From NCBI GenBank assembly GCA_903858195.1, contig CAIOHW010000362.1, positions 1-26,573 of the forward strand: DNA of 26,573 bases. Reading direction: 5' to 3'. Origin of the DNA: Oligoflexia bacterium (GTDB lineage: Bacteria; Bdellovibrionota; UBA1018). Both the position numbers and the translations under genes were made by a program. Below, piece after piece: positions 22,476 to 26,573 of the stretch. Within the stretch, counting starts at the first letter, position 1. Each line of letters starts with the position of its first letter. The notes below the pieces were generated by a model. The model worked only from the letters and a program-made list of their open reading frames with translations. It did no database searches and was not told where the DNA came from.

Positions 22476-23254
22476 TAAAACGCCCTGACCCTGACGCCTT
22501 CCTTCTGGACGAAATCGCGGATGGTCTTTGAATTCAACGGCTCGAGACGCCAGAGCAGTTCGTGCAGGAGCGAAAGCGTCTTCCGGCCTTCGGGCGTATC
22601 GAACTGGTCTGTGATCACGCGCACATCGCGGGTGATCGAGATCAGGTTATTGACGAGTGACTGGAGGTCGGTCTGGAAGAGCCGGCTGCGCTCGACACTT
22701 CCGAGCGTCTGGTTGAGATTTGCGCTCATCTTGTAGAGCAGTTCGATCGATCGGGTGATGTCACCTTTGTTCTTGTCGACGAGATCACGGAGGGAGCCCG
22801 CGAGATCAAAGCTCTGCGAAATCAGCTGGTCGATGCGGGGAGGGTCGATCCCGGCAAGGGTTTGGCCCTGACGTACCTCGGGCGACTCGCTCGAGCCGGG
22901 TGTGACCTCGATGTATCGCTCTCCGATGATGCCCGCGATATTGATGTAGAACTTGCTGTCGGCCCTGACCCCACGGGCTGCATCGCTCTGGATTGAAACC
23001 TTCATTTTGAGCGGGACGATGCCCTCGGCGGGGGAAAAGAACTCGATCGACTCGACCCTTCCGGCCTTGATTCCGGAGACCCTGACCGGCGACCCCACTT
23101 CGATGCCCCCTGCGAAGTTGTAGGTCAGGTAGAAGCTCACCGAGCGCGAAAAGGGGTTTCGCACTCCGAGCAGCCACGCAAACACCACGACCAGGATCGC
23201 CGTACCCGCGGCAAGCAGGCCGACCTTGAGCTCATTCTTAGCAGACTGGGTCAT
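22475..23254 (-). CDS. MCE-domain protein of an Mla-type lipid transporter (MlaD-like)
   Basis: MCE proteins form hexameric rings anchored in the inner membrane. They give a hydrophobic channel for phospholipid or other lipid movement between the ABC core and the periplasm (established for MlaD). A single N-terminal membrane helix (~11-29, LLAAGTAILVVVFAWLL) precedes one MCE domain (~37-118). Landmarks there are FAGGIEVGSPVRVSGIKAG and AGIIGERYIEVTPG. A helical C-terminal region (~135-255) may form the tube-like extension seen in longer MCE proteins. It has 259 aa compared with 183 in E. coli MlaD. ATG 23254 is 20 bp after the first-listed permease gene. It is the only MCE gene in the window, although the operon carries two permeases and two ATPases. 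Its stop overlaps the ggt start. Confidence 0.9.
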   Translation of the reverse strand: MTQSAKNELKVGLLAAGTAILVVVFAWLLGVRNPFSRSVSFYLTYNFAGGIEVGSPVRVSGIKAGRVESIEFFSPAEGIVPLKMKVSIQSDAARGVRADSKFYINIAGIIGERYIEVTPGSSESPEVRQGQTLAGIDPPRIDQLISQSFDLAGSLRDLVDKNKGDITRSIELLYKMSANLNQTLGSVERSRLFQTDLQSLVNNLISITRDVRVITDQFDTPEGRKTLSLLHELLWRLEPLNSKTIRDFVQKEGVRVRAF

Positions 23255-23274
23255 ATGATCCCAAGGTTAGCGGC

Positions 23275-24042
23275 TCAGCCACCGAGGGTAAACAGGTACG
23301 TCAGCACGAAGTCGAGGACGATCACCGCGATCGTGCCCGAGACCACCGCCCGGGTCGTGGCCTGACCCACGCCATCCGAGCCGCCCCTGCATCTGAAACC
23401 GTAGGCACACGAGATCAGCGGCGTCACGGCCCCGAATGCCAAGGCTTTGACCGCTCCCGTTACGAGGTCGCCCATACCCACGAAGTGCCGCAATGTGTTC
23501 AGATACTCGGGTACGGAAAAATGGAACCGCAGCACCGCCATGAGGGTGGCGCCCCCAAGGGTCACGGCCATCGCCAGGAGGGTCAGCGCCAGGGTCGAGA
23601 AGATCCCCGCCATCCACCTCGGAAATACGAGCAGCCTCACCGGGTCGATACCCATGAGCTGGATGGCCTCGAGCTGCTCGGTCACTTTCATTCCCCCGAG
23701 TTCAGCCGTCATGGTGGCGCCCGCCTTGGAGACGAGCAGGAGTGCCGGAACCACGATTCCCAGCTCACGAAGGATGAACTGAACCGTGAAACCCGGGATC
23801 ATCGAAGTGGTGTGGAGCGCATGATCCATGTGGAAGGCAATCTCCATCGTCACCACAAGCCCGGCGAATGCAGTGGCGATGACCACGATCGGGACGCTCC
23901 CGACTCCCTGAGATGCGATCTGCTCAAGGATCTGCCGGGTGACGGTCCGCCTTCGCCACGCACCCCTGCCGAGCGCCGTGATGCAGACCGAGGCGTGGTG
24001 GAGGAATTCTGAAAGCACGGAGTCGCCATCTAACCTGGGCAT
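23275..24042 (-). CDS. MlaE/YrbE-family ABC transporter permease, copy A
   Basis: This 255-aa integral membrane permease belongs to the MCE transporter core. It has an N-terminal amphipathic segment and about five hydrophobic helices (~48-65, 78-103, 140-165, 185-215 and 230-252). The conserved cytoplasmic coupling region is AELGGMKVTEQLEAIQLMGI followed by DPVRLLVFPR, the diagnostic MlaE stretch. I chose ATG 24042 because GGGGAGG (24049-24055) lies 6 nt upstream. The ATG shares one base with the stop of the preceding permease gene (TGATG). The frame is open upstream to 24444, but that part is a shadow of the neighbouring permease. It differs clearly from permease B (for example MKVTEQLEAIQ versus MRITDQIDAIE), so it is a paralogue rather than a recent duplicate. 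Confidence 0.9.
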   Translation of the reverse strand: MPRLDGDSVLSEFLHHASVCITALGRGAWRRRTVTRQILEQIASQGVGSVPIVVIATAFAGLVVTMEIAFHMDHALHTTSMIPGFTVQFILRELGIVVPALLLVSKAGATMTAELGGMKVTEQLEAIQLMGIDPVRLLVFPRWMAGIFSTLALTLLAMAVTLGGATLMAVLRFHFSVPEYLNTLRHFVGMGDLVTGAVKALAFGAVTPLISCAYGFRCRGGSDGVGQATTRAVVSGTIAVIVLDFVLTYLFTLGG

Positions 24043-24818
24043 CACACGCCTCCCCGAAGGGACGCGATCGCGTCGAGCGCCTGCCCGAGGACGAAGTTTG
24101 CCAGCACGATATATAGGTTCGTGTAGATCGCCGCCCAGGTTACGGCGCGCCCGACGCCCAGTGCCCCGCCGCGGGCAGTGTAGCCCTGGTGGCAGGATAC
24201 GCCTGCGACGATGATGCCGTAGGTAAATGACTTGAGCATTCCGGCTGCGAAGACCTCGAAGCCCGCGAAGCGCGGGATTCCGGAAATAAACTGGAGAGGA
24301 TTGACCCCTGCAGCCAGCGAAGCCACCAGCATGGAGCCCAGCAGGGCCACCATGAGTCCAACGACCAGCAGCAGCACCGAGGCGCTGACAATCGCAATGA
24401 ATCGGGGGACCACGAGGTATTCGAGCGGATCCGTCCCCAGACACTCGATGGCATCGATCTGGTCGGTGATCCGCATTGTGCCGAGCTCGGCAGCCGTGTA
24501 GGCCCCCACCTTTCCGGCAAGCAGGAAAGAGATGATCAGTGGCCCCACCTCACGGATGCAGGCCGATGCCGTGAGGCCTCCTGTGAGGCTCCGTGCCTCG
24601 TAGACCGAAAGCATTGCCGTGAACTGCAGCGCAAGGATGGCGCCGACGAAGAACCCCGCAAATAGAACCGTCACCAGACTCCTCTGGTAGACATCGAGCA
24701 TCTGGGCAAGCACGAGGCTCCTGCGACTCCCGTGGATCGAGTCCGGTCGTACGGAGGATTTCAAGACGCTTCCGATAAACGCGATCAGTGCGCCCAGCTC
24801 GCGCAGTGCCTGCCTCAT
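24042..24818 (-). CDS. MlaE/YrbE-family ABC transporter permease, copy B
   Basis: This is the second 258-aa MlaE-type permease in the operon. It has an N-terminal interfacial helix, then about five membrane helices (~48-68, 92-105, 140-172, 188-212 and 228-250). The family coupling stretch is AAELGTMRITDQIDAIECLG followed by TDPLEYLVVPR. GGKVGAYTAAEL-type residues (AGKVGAYTAAELGTM) match the MlaE consensus more closely than copy A does. ATG 24818 overlaps the stop of the preceding ATPase gene (ATGA), and its own stop overlaps the start of copy A. Mycobacterial mce operons also pair two YrbE permeases (established knowledge), which suggests these two form a heterodimer. Confidence 0.9.
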   Translation of the reverse strand: MRQALRELGALIAFIGSVLKSSVRPDSIHGSRRSLVLAQMLDVYQRSLVTVLFAGFFVGAILALQFTAMLSVYEARSLTGGLTASACIREVGPLIISFLLAGKVGAYTAAELGTMRITDQIDAIECLGTDPLEYLVVPRFIAIVSASVLLLVVGLMVALLGSMLVASLAAGVNPLQFISGIPRFAGFEVFAAGMLKSFTYGIIVAGVSCHQGYTARGGALGVGRAVTWAAIYTNLYIVLANFVLGQALDAIASLRGGV

Positions 24819-25558
24819 CTGGAAAGCTCCTCGGCCAGGAACTCACGGATCAGGGATGAGGGGTGGCGGCGAATTTCATCGACTGTTCCCAGAGCGAGGA
24901 TTCGTCCTTCATCGAGTACGAGGATGCGGTCGGCAATCTCCAGGGCACACCCCATGTCATGTGAAACCACCACGCTTGTGACCGCAAGGCTGCGCGAGAG
25001 TTCCTCGATGAGCCGGTTGATGGCCCGCGTGGTGATCGGATCAAGTCCGGTCGTGGGTTCGTCAAAGAGCAGGATCTCAGGGCGGGGTGCGAGTGTGCGC
25101 GCCAGTGAGACGCGCTTCTGCATTCCATACGAGAGCGCCGCAGGAAGTTTGTCGAGGATTCCTGGCAGGTCATCGCCGAGCCTGACCCGATCCATCACCT
25201 CAAGGACCCGGGACCGGATCTCAGCGGGGGGGAGGTGGCGCAGACCGAAACCCACGTTTTCCAGCACAGTAAGGGAGTCGATCAGCGCGGGCTGCTGGAA
25301 GACCATTCCGCAGCGCCTGCGGACCTCCTGCAGGCCGTCCGGAAGGTCACGGCCCAGCACCTGAACTCGCCCTGAGTCGGGCTGCATCATCCCGATGATG
25401 TGCTTGAGCGTGACTGATTTTCCCATGCCGCTTCGGCCCAATACGAACAGGATTTCACCCCTGCGCACCTCGAAGGTCACGGCATCAAGTACCTTGCGGC
25501 CGGAAAAGGCCTTGCTGCACGAGTCGAACCGAATCACCGGATCGGCGGCGACCTTCAT
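24815..25558 (-). CDS. MlaF-type ABC ATPase A, altered signature motif
   Basis: This 247-aa cytoplasmic ATPase powers the MCE transporter. Walker A GRSGMGKS is at 41-48, the Q-loop Q88 in VFQQPAL, the Walker B with catalytic glutamate at 162-167 (ILLFDE, E167), the D-loop GLDP at 171-174 and the H-loop H200 (VVVSH). The ABC signature reads LSYGM (142-146) instead of LSGGM. The Tyr codon TAT occupies 25127-25129. In an ABC dimer the signature acts on the ATP held by the partner subunit, so this subunit would weaken its partner's site while its own catalytic glutamate is intact. It is coupled to ATPase B upstream and permease B downstream by ATGA overlaps. Confidence 0.92.
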   Translation of the reverse strand: MKVAADPVIRFDSCSKAFSGRKVLDAVTFEVRRGEILFVLGRSGMGKSVTLKHIIGMMQPDSGRVQVLGRDLPDGLQEVRRRCGMVFQQPALIDSLTVLENVGFGLRHLPPAEIRSRVLEVMDRVRLGDDLPGILDKLPAALSYGMQKRVSLARTLAPRPEILLFDEPTTGLDPITTRAINRLIEELSRSLAVTSVVVSHDMGCALEIADRILVLDEGRILALGTVDEIRRHPSSLIREFLAEELSR

Positions 25559-26259
25559 GAAAGGGGGCCTTCCTGCAGGCCATGAACGAACTGTCTGATG
25601 GCTGGGTCCTGCGAGCGGCGCACCTGATCCGGGCTTCCACCCGACCAGAGCCTTCCCCGTGCCAGAAGATGGATCTCGTCACCGAGCTCATAAGCGCGGT
25701 TCATCTCATGGGTCACGGCGATGAACGTCATGGGCCCGTCCATCCGCTCCTGCTGCAGCCTTCGGATGAGCGAGCAGATCTTCCGGGATGTGATCGGATC
25801 AAGGCCCGCGGTGGGGTCGTCGTAAAGCACCACCTCCGGCCGCACGATGAGCGCGCGCGCGATTCCAAGGCGCTTTTGCATCCCGCCAGAAAGTTCGCCC
25901 GGCAGCAGGTGCCCGGTGCCGGTGAGTCCCACCCAATCGAGGTGCAGTCGAGCCTGTTCAATCGCCTCGGGTCCCTCGATGTTGAGTCCCTCACGAAGCG
26001 GAAAGAGGAGGTTTTCAAGAACCGTCATCGAATCAAACAGGGCGTTGCGCTGGAAGAGCATGGAGACCCGGGGCGAGGCCACCTGGAGTCGGCCCTCATC
26101 AGGCACCAGCAGGCCGGCGATGAGCTTGAGAAGCACGGACTTGCCCGAACCCGACAGCCCCACGATCACGGCCGAGGACCCCGCTCGGACCGAAAGGTCC
26201 GCACCCCTGAAGACCCAGGAGGCTCCAAACTTTTTTCCGACCCCTTCGAGCTGGATCAC
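25555..26259 (-). CDS. MlaF-type ABC ATPase B, catalytic glutamate replaced by aspartate
   Basis: This is the second ATPase of the operon, 234 aa. Walker A GLSGSGKS is at 34-41, the Q-loop Q70 in LFQRNAL, a canonical signature LSGGM at 123-127, the D-loop GLDP at 152-155 and the H-loop H184 (IAVTH). Walker B reads VVLYDDP, so the residue after the Walker B aspartate, normally the catalytic Glu, is D148 (GAC, 25816-25818). This is the reverse of ATPase A's defect. The start is GTG 26259 inside the stop of the upstream gene (GTGA), and its stop overlaps the ATPase A start (ATGA). The remaining sequence is full length, so it does not look like a decaying pseudogene. Confidence 0.92.
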   Translation of the reverse strand: MIQLEGVGKKFGASWVFRGADLSVRAGSSAVIVGLSGSGKSVLLKLIAGLLVPDEGRLQVASPRVSMLFQRNALFDSMTVLENLLFPLREGLNIEGPEAIEQARLHLDWVGLTGTGHLLPGELSGGMQKRLGIARALIVRPEVVLYDDPTAGLDPITSRKICSLIRRLQQERMDGPMTFIAVTHEMNRAYELGDEIHLLARGRLWSGGSPDQVRRSQDPAIRQFVHGLQEGPLS

Positions 26260-26573
26260 GACAGCAGATAGGGTAGCAGAATCTCCTGAGCGAGCAGCTT
26301 TTTATTGAGGGGCAGGAGTGCCTCATGGCGGGCGCGAGCCAGTCGTTCCGAGCGCTCAAGCCAGAACCGGTGCGCCTCGCCGGGCCCTCGCAGATGGAAC
26401 TCCACGTACTTCGCATGTGAAGTCAAAAACCTGTCAAATCCGTGGGGCGCAGCGTGTCCAGACTGAGAGGACCAGCGCAGGAGTTCAAGCTGCATGGGTT
26501 CGAGCAGGTCGATCAGTTGCAGGATCCCGTCGCTCCCGCTTGAGGCCCACTCCAACACGGCATTGAGTTGTTC
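26256..26573 (-). CDS. C-terminal part of an unidentified protein, possibly DNA polymerase III delta-prime-like
   Basis: The last ~105 codons of a gene enter from the right edge: the frame is open through position 26573 (EQLNAVLEWA), and the stop lies at 26256. The sequence is helical and rich in Leu/Arg/His, ending RLARARHEALLPLNKKLLAQ then EILLPYLLS. A helical C-terminus ending in an N-x-L-x-x-E-LLL-type motif is seen in clamp-loader delta-prime (HolB) subunits, which makes that a weak suggestion only. Its stop overlaps the ATPase B GTG start, so it is the first gene seen of the transporter operon transcript. Confidence 0.4.
   Translation of the reverse strand, partial: EQLNAVLEWASSGSDGILQLIDLLEPMQLELLRWSSQSGHAAPHGFDRFLTSHAKYVEFHLRGPGEAHRFWLERSERLARARHEALLPLNKKLLAQEILLPYLLS

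Noticed and set aside
24042..24444. Upstream extension of permease A's reading frame
   Set aside because: The translation is Arg/Gly/Pro-rich shadow of permease B; the ATG at 24042 with a strong GGGGAGG site is the true start.
1..26573. tRNA, rRNA, CRISPR, transposase or phage-related sequences
   Set aside because: No cloverleaf, repeat array, terminal inverted repeats or integrase/transposase motifs were seen on either strand; nearly all bases fall in housekeeping-type genes.

Overview
The window is a very compact stretch of a Gram-negative bacterial chromosome, roughly 60% G+C by eye. It holds 24 protein genes, two of them cut by the window edges. I see no rRNA, tRNA, CRISPR array, insertion sequence or phage gene. 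The Gram-negative assignment rests on a predicted outer-membrane barrel, a periplasmic murein endopeptidase (MepA type), an MCE/Mla-type lipid transporter and a predicted lipoprotein gamma-glutamyltransferase. An NFACT-family protein sits alongside proteobacterial genes such as epmA and srkA. That mix would fit a lineage once grouped with the Deltaproteobacteria (for example Bdellovibrionota), but this placement is inference and no taxonomic marker here settles it.

Layout. 1-1931 (minus): epmA then galE (cut by the left edge). 1988-4657 (plus): a CoA-pyrophosphatase-like Nudix hydrolase, a small predicted outer-membrane barrel and an NFACT protein. 4644-8831 (minus): ftsK, a small exported protein and a CCA/poly(A) nucleotidyltransferase. 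8960-9961 (plus): a ROK sugar kinase. 9931-10260 (minus): a KGG-repeat stress protein. 10356-12880 (plus): HNH nuclease, stress kinase srkA and mepA, packed end to end. 12783-14144 (minus): a divergent fumarase/aspartase-family lyase. 14181-14567 (plus): a lone receiver-domain response regulator. 14492-17172 (minus): a two-gene unit of a PLD-family phospholipid enzyme and an EEP-fold phosphodiesterase, reminiscent of E. coli clsB-ybhP. 17221-20777 (plus): aspS and glpD. 20736-26573 (minus): a tightly overlapped seven-gene unit, namely the C-terminus of an unidentified protein, two ABC ATPases, two MlaE-type permeases, one MCE (MlaD-type) protein and ggt.

The most interesting unit is the MCE transporter operon. 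It encodes two different ATPases and two different permeases for one MCE protein. The motif defects of the ATPases are complementary. One keeps the Walker B glutamate but has an altered signature (LSYGM). The other keeps LSGGM but has aspartate in place of the catalytic glutamate. Paired as a heterodimer, they would form one canonical and one degenerate ATP site, the layout known from CFTR and heterodimeric ABC exporters. The usual (MlaF)2(MlaE)2 core is symmetric.

A second theme is extreme packing. All five convergent gene pairs overlap tail to tail (14, 31, 98, 76 and 42 bp), leaving no intergenic space for terminators. Many same-strand neighbours share start/stop bases (ATGA, GTGA, TGATG, TAATG). 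The longest gap without a gene is the 128 bp ftsK/ROK-kinase divergent region, which contains a perfect 14-bp palindrome.
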